Shown here: one piece after another, positions 26,673-33,514 of the stretch
How the letters are laid out: every line of letters starts with the position of its first letter
How positions within the stretch are numbered: position 1 is the first letter of the stretch
Source: CAJQND01 sp051010055
GTDB lineage: Bacteria; Pseudomonadota; Alphaproteobacteria; Rhizobiales; CAJQND01
DNA: 33,514 bases
Direction of reading: 5' to 3'
Assembly: GCA_051010055.1 (NCBI GenBank)
Contig: JBPCVY010000116.1
Location: 1-33,514 of the forward strand
The notes under the pieces: generated by a model
Told to the model about the DNA's origin: nothing
The model's database searches: none
The model's input: the letters and a program-made list of their open reading frames with translations, nothing else
Translations under genes and position numbers: made by a program

Positions 26673-27614
26673 ATGAAACTTCTGAAGCTCGTTCCCCACG
26701 ATACCAAAATCCGGTTTATGGATTTTGCCAAGATCGCCATGCCGATCTCAGGTGTTCTGGTACTGGTATCGCTTGCTCTGTTCTTTGTTGTCGGGCTGAA
26801 CCTTGGCATCGACTTTAAAGGCGGTACGCTTATCCAGGTGCAGACAAAAGGTGAAACGGCCGATATTGGCGAGTTGCGTTCCAGGATTGGCGCCCTTGGC
26901 CTCGGTGATGTACAAATCCAGGAATTTGGCTCCGACAATGAAGTGCTGATCCGTGTTGAGGAACAGGCCGGCGGCGAAGAAGCCCAGCAAAATGTCTCAG
27001 TAAAGGTTCGCGAAGCACTCGGCGACAGTGTCGTCTATCGGCGGACAGAGGTTGTCGGGCCCACGGTTTCAGGCGAACTTGCGCGTGATGGCACAATTGC
27101 GGTGCTCGCCACCATCATGGCGATTTTGATATACATCTGGTTCCGGTTTGAATGGCAATTCGCTATCGGTGCGGTGGCCGCCCTGGTACATGACGTTGCG
27201 CTCACAATCGGCATGTTTTGTATTCTTCAATTGCAATTCGATCTCTCGATTATTGCGGCCCTGCTCACAATTGTGGGCTACTCGCTGAACGACACGGTTG
27301 TTGTGTATGACCGGGTGCGTGAGAACTTGCGCAAATATAAGCGGCTGTCGACGGAAGATCTGCTCAACCTTTCCATCAACGACACCCTGTCGCGTACGGT
27401 TCTGACCTCGGTTACAACCCTGCTGGCGCTGTTATCGCTTTACATTTTCGGCGGTGAGGTTTTGCGTGGCTTTGTTTTCGCAATGATTTGGGGCGTGTTG
27501 ATCGGTACTTATTCATCAATTGCTATTGCCGCACCGCTTCTGAAGTTGCTGAATGTGAAGCGTGACTGGTCAGAAACGGAAAAGGGCTCTGCAGAAATCG
27601 CCAATGGCGCCTGA
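26673..27614 (+). CDS. secF: Protein translocase subunit SecF
   Basis: Partner of SecD with six transmembrane helices and a small periplasmic domain. The 313 residues show LGIDFKGGTLIQVQT after the first helix, the family motif VGYSLNDTVVVYDRVRENL on helix 4, and RTVLTSVTTLLALLSLYIFG. The last 11 bp overlap the next gene, so translation of the two is likely coupled. Confidence 0.96.
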   Translation: MKLLKLVPHDTKIRFMDFAKIAMPISGVLVLVSLALFFVVGLNLGIDFKGGTLIQVQTKGETADIGELRSRIGALGLGDVQIQEFGSDNEVLIRVEEQAGGEEAQQNVSVKVREALGDSVVYRRTEVVGPTVSGELARDGTIAVLATIMAILIYIWFRFEWQFAIGAVAALVHDVALTIGMFCILQLQFDLSIIAALLTIVGYSLNDTVVVYDRVRENLRKYKRLSTEDLLNLSINDTLSRTVLTSVTTLLALLSLYIFGGEVLRGFVFAMIWGVLIGTYSSIAIAAPLLKLLNVKRDWSETEKGSAEIANGA

Positions 27615-28038
27615 GCGGATTGACAGCGGAGAAGCTGGCGCCGGGAACGAAGGCGAGCTCTTCTTCCCGGGCAGGGCACCATTGGACGCTTATGGCAATG
27701 GCGGCTTCCGGTTTGCGGAAACGTCCCACCGCGGCTCGCTTCTTCTTTTGCCCAGTGGCATTTATGCGTGGCCCCCTGTGCATTTCGATGACATCAACGC
27801 AGATGACTTCGCTCGTGTTTTCGCCGAAGCCGCCGAAATAGAATTTCTTTTGCTTGGGTGTGGTGATGAACTGAGACTGCCCAGCGATCCCCTGCGGACT
27901 GCGTTTCGGGAACACAATGTCGGTCTTGACCCAATGGACACGGGCGCTGCGGCGAGAACCTATAACGTTGTACTGGGTGAAAAGCGCGCCGTTGCAGCAG
28001 CGTTGATTGCCGTTGATGACATTGTGCGCAAAAGATAA
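27604..28038 (+). CDS. Mth938-like domain protein (NDUFAF3 homologue)
   Basis: A 144-residue soluble protein of the Mth938/DUF498 fold. Evidence is the segments GFRFAETSHRGSLLLLPSGI, FLLLGCGDELRLP and the C-terminal ARTYNVVLGEKRAVAAALIA, together with position right after secF. Mitochondrial NDUFAF3, a complex I assembly factor, belongs to this family and the secDF linkage is a known trait of the bacterial members. The ATG at 27604 lies inside secF and the stop overlaps the next start as TAATG. Action in complex I assembly in this organism is inferred; no nuo gene is in the window. Confidence 0.85.
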   Translation: MAPERIDSGEAGAGNEGELFFPGRAPLDAYGNGGFRFAETSHRGSLLLLPSGIYAWPPVHFDDINADDFARVFAEAAEIEFLLLGCGDELRLPSDPLRTAFREHNVGLDPMDTGAAARTYNVVLGEKRAVAAALIAVDDIVRKR

Positions 28039-28898
28039 TGGCCACGGCGATAAATGATTCTGCACAAGATTATTGTGCCGGGTTGGTGCGCACCTACGAC
28101 CGTGACCGTTACTTTTCAACGCTGTTCGCCAGTGCTGAGAAAAGACCGGCGCTTATAAGCCTATATGCATTCAACATCGAGATAACGCGCATCCGCGATG
28201 CGGTAAGTGAGCCGCCGCTTGGAGAAATCCGCCTGCAATGGTGGCGCGAGGAAATCAACGGAATCTACCAAGACAGAGCCGGCAACCAACCTGTCATTCA
28301 GGCGCTTGCACCGGTAATTCGTGATGCGCGTTTGCCTGAAGAAACGTTTCAGAACCTGATCGATGCGCGGACTTTCGATCTCTACGACGATCCAATGCCC
28401 ACCTTGAACGACCTTGAAGGTTACCTGGGTGAAACGTCTTCGGCGCTTTTTCAACTCGCAGCCATGATTTTGACCGGTAATGATGCCCGTACCGCCGCTA
28501 CGGCATCAGGAAATGCAGGTATTGCGTATGGATTGACTGGGCTGTTACGGGAGCTTCCCAAAATGCGCGCCCGCGGCCAATGCTATCTACCGAAAGACAT
28601 TCTTACGGATACCGGGAGCAGCCCGGCCCATATACTTTCAGGGCGTTGGGAAAAGAAAGAACAAGCAGCCATAAATGCTCTGTGCAACACCGCGCGCGAG
28701 CACTTGGATGCGGCAAGGGCACTGTGCAAAGATATTCCTGATCGAGCATTACCGGCATTCTTACCGTGCGCGCTCATAGAAGATGATTTTAGGCAGCTAC
28801 AAGAGCGGGGCCTCAATCCGCTGAAGGACACGGCCCGCGCCGGAAGGTTGAATCGGCAATGGCGGATTTTGCGCGCAGCGGCCACAAAACGCTTCTAG
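28038..28898 (+). CDS. Squalene/phytoene synthase-like protein, NDUFAF6 type
   Basis: A 286-residue all-alpha protein of the squalene/phytoene synthase superfamily. It retains the fold markers RPALISLYAFNIEI, EIRLQWWREEINGIY and GQCYLPKDIL. The prenyl-diphosphate binding DxxxD motifs are lost: the first region reads NIEITRIRD and the second LLRELPKMR. That, plus the neighbour being an NDUFAF3 homologue, argues for the NDUFAF6 (complex I assembly) branch and against a carotenoid or hopanoid enzyme. It starts at the TAATG junction with the previous gene and ends 6 bp before the convergent trmFO. Confidence 0.82.
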   Translation: MATAINDSAQDYCAGLVRTYDRDRYFSTLFASAEKRPALISLYAFNIEITRIRDAVSEPPLGEIRLQWWREEINGIYQDRAGNQPVIQALAPVIRDARLPEETFQNLIDARTFDLYDDPMPTLNDLEGYLGETSSALFQLAAMILTGNDARTAATASGNAGIAYGLTGLLRELPKMRARGQCYLPKDILTDTGSSPAHILSGRWEKKEQAAINALCNTAREHLDAARALCKDIPDRALPAFLPCALIEDDFRQLQERGLNPLKDTARAGRLNRQWRILRAAATKRF

Positions 28899-28904
28899 CA
28901 GCGC

Positions 28905-30287
28905 TTACTCGGCAGCTTGCGTTGAAACCTGGTTCAGCCAAGCATCAAAATCGGCAAGGGCGCGTGCGCAATAAGCATTCTTGCGGGCGCGGCCCCGTTC
29001 TTTGCCCCTCAGTCGTTTGCCGTCTACGGTTTTAGGAGCCGCCACCTCTGGAAACAGGCCAAAGTTCACATTCATCGGCTGGAAGGTTTTAGCTTCTGCG
29101 CCACCGGTAATATGGTTGATGAGAGCCCCATGCGCAGTGGTGGGTGGTGGTACTTCAAGTGGCTCTCCCAGTTTTTCAGCTGCAGCAAGGCGCCCGCAAA
29201 TGAGCCCCATTGCTGCGCTTTCAACATAACCTTCGACACCAGTAATTTGCCCGGCGAACCGCAATGTGGCCATCAATCTCAACCGCATCTGGCCATCTAA
29301 CAGGCGCGGAGAATTTAGGAAGGTGTTGCGGTGCAAGCCCCCAAGGCGCGCAAACTCAGCATCTTCCAACCCGGGTATCGTGCGGAAGATGCGCACCTGT
29401 TCTCCATACTTCAGCTTGGTTTGAAACCCAACCATATTGAAAAGCGTGCCCAGGGCATTGTCCTGGCGTAACTGCACAACCGCATAGGGTTTCACATCTG
29501 AATGCGGGTTCGTGAGCCCGACAGGCTTCATGGGGCCGAACCGCAAAGTTTCCGGCCCGCGCTCTGCCATTACTTCAACCGGCAAGCACCCTTCAAAATA
29601 GGGGGTGTCTTTCTCCCAATCTCTGAAATCAGTTTTCCCGCCGGCAAGCAATGCCTCGATGAACGCCTGGTACTGCGTTTCATCCATTGCGCAGTTGATA
29701 TAATCCTTGCCCGTGCCTCCAGGGCCCGCCTTGTCATAACGCGACTGAAACCATGCTTTCGACATATCGATGCTGTCTCGATGGACAATTGGCGCTATGG
29801 CATCAAAAAAGGCCAAATCATCCTCACCGGTAAGCCCTCCGATGGCCTCGCTTAACGCGGGTGATGTGAGTGGCCCGGTTGCAATAATGACATTGTCCCA
29901 CTCAGCTGGTGGCAAGCCGCTCACTTCCGAGCGCTCGATCGATACCAGCGGGTGGTTTTTCAAAGCCTTCGTTACCGCTGCGGAAAATCCTTCCCTGTCC
30001 ACCGCAAGCGCACCGCCAGCCGGAAGCCGTTGTTTGTCCGCACAGGACATGATGAGCGAACCTGCCCGTCGCATTTCCTCATGCAGCAGTCCAACCGCAT
30101 TGGAACTGGCATCATCTGATCGGAACGAGTTGGAACAAACCAATTCCGCCAACCCATCGGTTTGGTGAACATCAGTTGCCGTGGAAGGGCGCATCTCATG
30201 CAAAACTACGGGCACGCCCGCTTCAGCGGCCTGCCAAGCTGCTTCAGAGCCTGCAAGCCCACCGCCAATTATGTGTACCGGGTTCAT
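28905..30287 (-). CDS. trmFO: FADH2/5,10-methylenetetrahydrofolate-dependent tRNA (uracil-54-C5)-methyltransferase
   Basis: Makes ribothymidine at position 54 of tRNA using folate as the carbon donor, unlike the SAM enzyme TrmA. The 460 residues begin MNPVHIIGGGLAGSEAAWQA, the GxGxxG dinucleotide site for FAD, followed by LHEMRP and ELVCSNSFRSDD, hallmarks of the TrmFO/Gid family; the C-terminal half has VEGYVESAAMGLICGRLAA and ALINHITGG. The length and start are typical. It is convergent with the preceding operon and divergent from kdsA (95-bp gap). Confidence 0.95.
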   Translation of the reverse strand: MNPVHIIGGGLAGSEAAWQAAEAGVPVVLHEMRPSTATDVHQTDGLAELVCSNSFRSDDASSNAVGLLHEEMRRAGSLIMSCADKQRLPAGGALAVDREGFSAAVTKALKNHPLVSIERSEVSGLPPAEWDNVIIATGPLTSPALSEAIGGLTGEDDLAFFDAIAPIVHRDSIDMSKAWFQSRYDKAGPGGTGKDYINCAMDETQYQAFIEALLAGGKTDFRDWEKDTPYFEGCLPVEVMAERGPETLRFGPMKPVGLTNPHSDVKPYAVVQLRQDNALGTLFNMVGFQTKLKYGEQVRIFRTIPGLEDAEFARLGGLHRNTFLNSPRLLDGQMRLRLMATLRFAGQITGVEGYVESAAMGLICGRLAAAEKLGEPLEVPPPTTAHGALINHITGGAEAKTFQPMNVNFGLFPEVAAPKTVDGKRLRGKERGRARKNAYCARALADFDAWLNQVSTQAAE

Positions 30288-30382
30288 TGGATAATCCGTC
30301 TATTTTCCGCCCCGATGTAAACCCAAATGCGGAACGCTGCAAGAAGATTGCACCTTCGTTTGTGAACCGCTATGGAGGTGCC

Positions 30383-31213
30383 ATGACAAATCCCAATCCT
30401 ACGGTCACCGCTGGAGCGGTATCATTTTCAAACACCGCACCGTTTGCACTCATTGCCGGCCCATGCCAGATGGAGAGTCGCCAGCATGCGTTCGACATGG
30501 CGGGCGCATTGAAAGAACTATGCGCGAAACTTGGTATTGGTTTTGTCTACAAAACCAGTTTTGACAAGGCCAACAGGTCGAGCTTTTCCGGCGAGCGGGG
30601 GGTGGGCCTGGATGGCGCGCTGCCGGTATTTGCGGATTTGCGCAGCGAACTGAATGTGCCAGTGCTGACAGACGTTCATGAACGCGAACAATGCGCCGTT
30701 GTTGGCGAAGTGGTGGACATTCTCCAAATCCCCGCCTTTATGTGCCGCCAAACCGATTTGCTTGTTGCAGCTGCAGAAACTGGCAAGGTGGTGAACGTTA
30801 AAAAGGGGCAGTTTCTCGCGCCCTGGGATATGAAAAACGTCGTCGATAAGCTTTCCGCATCCGGTTGCAACGACATTTTGCTGACCGAGCGTGGCACTAG
30901 CTTTGGCTACAACACGCTTGTTACCGATATGCGCGGGTTGCCTGAAATGGCTGCAACCGGTTGCCCGGTAATATTCGATGCAACCCATTCTGTGCAGCAA
31001 CCCGGGGGAAAAGGCACATCATCAGGCGGCCAGCGGGAGTTTGTTCCCGTGCTGGCGCGCGCAGCTATTGCCGTTGGTGTTGCAGGCGTTTTTATCGAAA
31101 CCCATCAAGATCCAGACAGCGCCCCATCTGACGGGCCCAACATGATGGCTCTTTCGGATATGGAATCATTGCTTGCAACTTTGCTTGCCTTCGACGCTGT
31201 CCGCAAGGCGTAA
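30383..31213 (+). CDS. kdsA: 2-dehydro-3-deoxyphosphooctonate aldolase (KDO-8-phosphate synthase)
   Basis: Condenses PEP with arabinose-5-phosphate to give KDO-8-P for the LPS inner core. The 276 residues contain LIAGPCQMES, KTSFDKANRSS, LTDVHE, FMCRQTDLL, VKKGQFLAPWDM, ERGTSFGYN and DATHSVQQPGG, all family blocks. Cys28 in AGPC marks the metal-dependent class (the E. coli-type enzyme has Asn there). The frame is open back to 30176, but the strong GGAGG at 30374-30378 and the family N-terminus fix the start at 30383. The usual pyrG/eno neighbours are absent. Confidence 0.95.
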   Translation: MTNPNPTVTAGAVSFSNTAPFALIAGPCQMESRQHAFDMAGALKELCAKLGIGFVYKTSFDKANRSSFSGERGVGLDGALPVFADLRSELNVPVLTDVHEREQCAVVGEVVDILQIPAFMCRQTDLLVAAAETGKVVNVKKGQFLAPWDMKNVVDKLSASGCNDILLTERGTSFGYNTLVTDMRGLPEMAATGCPVIFDATHSVQQPGGKGTSSGGQREFVPVLARAAIAVGVAGVFIETHQDPDSAPSDGPNMMALSDMESLLATLLAFDAVRKA

Positions 31214-31527
31214 ATCCCAGCAAGGGACTACATCAAACTTTCTGTTGAGCAAATTGTTTGCCTAGCTGGCTGTGGCCCGGCCAACTTTGCATCTTTCTCA
31301 TGCAGCTCTACATTTTTCATGTCCAACGAGCGGGAAACGGCACGTGAGCGCGCTTTATTGATTCTTCCAGCCTTTGCCTAAACGAATCCGGTTGAAAAGT
31401 TTTCTGTGGCATAAAGGCAACACAAGCCACAAAACCACTAATTTTTTATCTTTACATCGATTTTTTCTTTTTTTGATTCTCGCGTTTTAAAATTAACGCA
31501 CTCACAGACATGTAAAAAAAGCCGGCG

Positions 31528-31542
31528 GTGTCATGATGACAC
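31528..31542. promoter_or_regulatory. Perfect 15-bp dyad, candidate operator
   Basis: GTGTCAT-G-ATGACAC is a perfect 7+1+7 inverted repeat about 350 bp before the adhesin start and about 35 bp after TAAAAT. Its size and symmetry fit a dimeric regulator site. The factor is unknown. Confidence 0.4.
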
Positions 31543-31598
31543 ACAAGGCGAATTTTTGAGCGTTTGAGCTTTTCGTCTGTATTACGGGCTTAGGGAAT

Positions 31599-31619
31599 TT
31601 CGATCGAAGATTTCGAAAT
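31599..31619. promoter_or_regulatory. Two adjacent 10-bp palindromes
   Basis: TTCGATCGAA (31599-31608) and ATTTCGAAAT (31610-31619) are each perfectly palindromic and separated by one base, so their centres are about 11 bp apart, one helical turn. A further TTCGA occurs at about 31632. This could be a site for two regulator dimers on the same DNA face. Confidence 0.4.
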
Positions 31620-31888
31620 AACTACGGCTTGTTCGACGGTTTGAGAGTGGGTGTCTTTTGGCAACGGTTCTCTACCGATGGAATTTAAAAGAGGGCCATT
31701 GCGGCCGTGTGGGGCCAATTCCACACAGCTTCGATGGTGGAGGTTCACTAAGCGAAGTGCATTTTTTCTGAGGGTGAAGAAATTCCGGAGCCAGATGAGA
31801 AGGTGACATCCGGAAATTCAAAATCAGTGAAGATTTTAGAAACGCTTTTGACAGCGGTGTCGCGAATTTCAGTTGAGAGGTTATTTCC

Positions 31889-32182
31889 ATGGCATTAAGA
31901 AAAGCCAATTCCACGTCCACAAGCATTATTCAAGCCGATGTAGCAGGTAAGAAAGTTACCAAACTGGATTCGGCACTGAACAAGGTGGCGCAGGTTGCCT
32001 ATAACCTCGCGCGCATGGCGACGCTGCGCGGCGGGCGCATGACGAAATATAAAGGCGTTACAGCAAGTTACGCGCCGCAAATGGCAGCGTTGATGCTCGG
32101 AGCGTTTGCTTTCACATTCGCCGGTGCAGATTCTGCATCAGATCAAATAATCAACAATGGTAACGTTGGAGCGCCTTGCTGA
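31889..32182 (+). CDS. N-terminal part of a trimeric autotransporter adhesin, ended by an in-frame TGA
   Basis: Ninety-seven codons followed by TGA. GAGAGG lies about 8 bp before ATG 31889. Residues 1-61 are a long basic/polar leader with many Lys and Arg (VAYNLARMATLRGGRMTKYK), residues about 62-82 a hydrophobic core (APQMAALMLGAFAFTFAGAD), with cleavage likely near SASDQ. That resembles the extended signal peptides of type Vc autotransporters. After the stop the same frame stays open to the window end and encodes YadA-type head repeats, so this ORF and the next segment look like one gene split by a single stop codon. On its own the product would be a short exported peptide of no obvious use. 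Confidence 0.7.
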   Translation: MALRKANSTSTSIIQADVAGKKVTKLDSALNKVAQVAYNLARMATLRGGRMTKYKGVTASYAPQMAALMLGAFAFTFAGADSASDQIINNGNVGAPC

Positions 32183-33514
32183 AGCATCGGCGGGGGAAAT
32201 TTTGTCACCATATATGGGCCAGGTGCTGGTCATGATGTAAACGCGCCAAACAAATACACCGGTAGTCATGACTGTATGGCCGGGGTCAATAGCGCAAACT
32301 TTTCAACATTTGTTGGTTATCAAACAGGTGGTGCTGCCTGGGGACATAGCCAAACCGCGGTTGGTCCCCATGCTGGCGCCCATACGGTAGGCAATGACAC
32401 GACAGCAATGGGCCATTGGGCAGGGGGCGTTGCCGAGGGGCAAAGCAGCTCCTATTTCGGCCAATCAGCTGGCTATAACGCCACCGGTGACAGGCTGGTT
32501 GCTGTGGGTGTGGATTCTTTGCGGGATGCCTCAGGAACCGGCTCCAATACGCATCCTAATGGTAACGATCAGGGCAATGGTTCAGTTGATTCTGTCGGCA
32601 TCGGCACGAACGCCTTGCGCGACAGCTTTGGCATTGAAAACACCGGAATAGGCCTGGAAGCGGGCCGGGGAATTACCGGCGACCGTAACGTGGCAATTGG
32701 CGCGAACGCCAATAGTGGCAGTGTAACTTCCAGTGATTCTAATGCCGTGGGTTCGAACACGGTTGCGTCTGGTCTAAAAACTACAGCCCTTGGTACCGGG
32801 GCGCAGGCTAAATCAAACCACTCAACTGCCATAGGTTCTGGTGCAGTCGCTTCAGGTCAGAGAGCTCTTGTAGTTGGAGAGGGCGCCACAGCGACGGCTG
32901 GGAAAGCCGTTGCAATCGGTAGTGGCTCTACAGCGTCGTTGAGTGTTACCGCTGCGCAGAATGCCTATACCGGCACAAATTTCACCAATTTTGCACTGAG
33001 CGAAGGTACCGACGCCTCAAACGGCGAGATGAATGTGGGCGACCGGCTGCACACCGGCGTTGCTGACGGGCGTATTGCGTCCGGTTCATCTGATGCAATC
33101 AACGGCCATCAGCTCTTCGAAGTCTCCAACCAGGTCGACGCCAATACAACAGCAATCTCAAAACTGTCAGGCAGCGGCGGCCTTTGCGCAACAGGCACAG
33201 GCGCCGATTCAATTATCTGCGGCAGCGGCGCCACAGCAGCCGGAGTAGAAGCGGTCGCTATTGGTGCGAACTCAACCGCACCAACAGACAACTCGATTGC
33301 CCTTGGCGCAAACTCTGCCACTACACTTGACCCTTCTGCAGCCTCTGCAGCTTATTCCGGTGCAGCTTTCACCAACTTTGCGTTGACAGAAGGCACCGAC
33401 GCTTCCGGTGAAGCTTATTTCGGCGACCACCTGCTGACAGGTGTTGCCGATGGCCGCGTGGCCGCCGGTTCATCTGATGCGGTGAACGGCCACCAGCTCT
33501 TCGAGGTCACCACC
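32183..33514 (+). pseudogene. YadA-like trimeric autotransporter passenger, 3' partial and downstream of an in-frame stop
   Basis: The frame runs 444 codons without a stop from the TGA to the window edge, in the same phase as ATG 31889. It encodes YadA-head type repeats, for example NVAIGANANSGS, STAIGSGAVASGQRA and KAVAIGSGSTAS, with neck-like segments GVADGRIASGSSDAINGHQL and GVADGRVAAGSSDAVNGHQL. Two cysteine-pair loops (SHDCMAG with the earlier PC, and LCATGTGADSIIC) are seen. Such proteins form trimeric surface fibres anchored by a C-terminal beta-barrel, which would lie beyond the window. The first in-frame ATG is 32276, with no ribosome site or signal peptide, so independent export is unlikely. 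Called pseudogene because of the stop; readthrough or a sequence error are alternatives. Confidence 0.75.
32941..33514 (+). repeat. Direct repeat of about 387 bp in the adhesin
   Basis: Two copies of a head-plus-neck module lie at an offset of 387 bp (129 codons): FTNFALSEGTDAS...GHQLFEVSN from about 32981 and FTNFALTEGTDAS...GHQLFEVTT from 33368, the second cut by the window end. DNA identity is highest around TCATCTGATGC and CAGCTCTTCGA. It is a candidate for recombinational copy-number change. Confidence 0.8.

Larger units (their letters stand above)
31214..31888. other. 675-bp non-coding region upstream of the adhesin
   Basis: No credible gene is seen. The left part has an AT-rich stretch with T-tracts (TTTTTTC followed by TTTTTTT at 31461-31474) and TAAAAT at 31488-31493 as a possible -10. 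It also holds the dyads listed separately, GTGTGG/CCACAC (31707-31712 with 31721-31726), and several TTCGA motifs. It is the longest gap in the window and is probably the control region of the adhesin. Confidence 0.6.

Noticed and set aside
28038..28898. Carotenoid or hopanoid biosynthesis gene
   Set aside because: Both DxxxD motifs are missing and the neighbour is an NDUFAF3-type gene, not isoprenoid genes.
30176..30382. N-terminal extension of KdsA by 69 codons
   Set aside because: It runs antisense through the start of trmFO, and GGAGG before ATG 30383 with the family N-terminus decides the start.
32180..32182. TGA decoded as selenocysteine or tryptophan
   Set aside because: No convincing hairpin follows the TGA at the SECIS position, the family is not a selenoprotein family, and TGA ends other genes in the window normally.
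32394..32651. 85-codon ORF in another frame of the adhesin
   Set aside because: The YadA repeats are clear in the overlapping frame; this one is a shadow with no family features.
1..33514. tRNA genes, CRISPR arrays, transposases, prophage or integrase genes
   Set aside because: None was recognised on reading either strand; the intergenic dyads are single and not spaced repeats.

Overview
The window is a contiguous piece of an alphaproteobacterial chromosome of moderate GC, most like Hyphomicrobiales (Rhizobiales) in gene content and order. The basis is gene content: a PopZ/DUF2497 gene just upstream of valS, the run nagZ-scpA-scpB-(ABC ATPase)-tatA-tatB-tatC-serS-surE-pcm-LysM/M23 lipoprotein-ATPase-yajC-secD-secF, a Sel1-repeat periplasmic protein resembling ExoR beside xthA, and a trmFO gene. 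No species is claimed. No tRNA, rRNA, CRISPR array or insertion sequence was recognised.

Layout. 1-3333: the 3' end of a PopZ-like polar organiser gene and valS. 3334-3630: a non-coding gap with a probable valS terminator and several perfect dyads. 3631-6286: ilvD overlapping a Sel1-repeat (ExoR-like) secreted protein gene by 23 bp. 6295-7495 (minus): erpA then xthA, convergent with the Sel1 gene and divergent from dgt. 7583-23446 (plus): a long co-directional run of dgt, argS, a very large low-complexity SPOR-domain protein, nagZ, scpA, scpB, an orphan ABC ATPase, tatABC, serS, surE, pcm and an NlpD-like lipoprotein, closed by a strong stem-loop terminator. 23510-24379 (minus): a DUF815-type AAA ATPase. 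24615-28898 (plus): a tight yajC-secD-secF-Mth938-squalene/phytoene-synthase-like operon whose last three genes overlap. 28905-30287 (minus): trmFO. 30383-31213 (plus): kdsA. 31214-31888: a 675-bp non-coding, partly AT-rich stretch with several dyads. 31889 to the window end: a YadA-type trimeric autotransporter adhesin interrupted by an in-frame TGA at 32180-32182.

How the genes fit together. Much of the window serves the cell envelope: Sec (YajC-SecD-SecF) and Tat export, outer-membrane and septal peptidoglycan functions (NagZ, the SPOR protein, the degenerate LytM lipoprotein), KDO synthesis for LPS (KdsA), and an adhesin that would need Sec export. The rest is housekeeping: three aminoacyl-tRNA synthetases, tRNA U54 methylation, chromosome segregation (ScpAB, PopZ), nucleotide and DNA maintenance (Dgt, XthA), Fe-S delivery (ErpA), and branched-chain amino acid synthesis. 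The two genes after secF are homologues of mitochondrial complex I assembly factors NDUFAF3 and NDUFAF6, so that operon may couple membrane protein insertion with complex I assembly.

The least ordinary segment is the right-hand end (31214-33514): a long regulatory region followed by an adhesin with an unusually long signal region, an in-frame stop in an otherwise fully open frame, and an internal repeat of about 129 residues.
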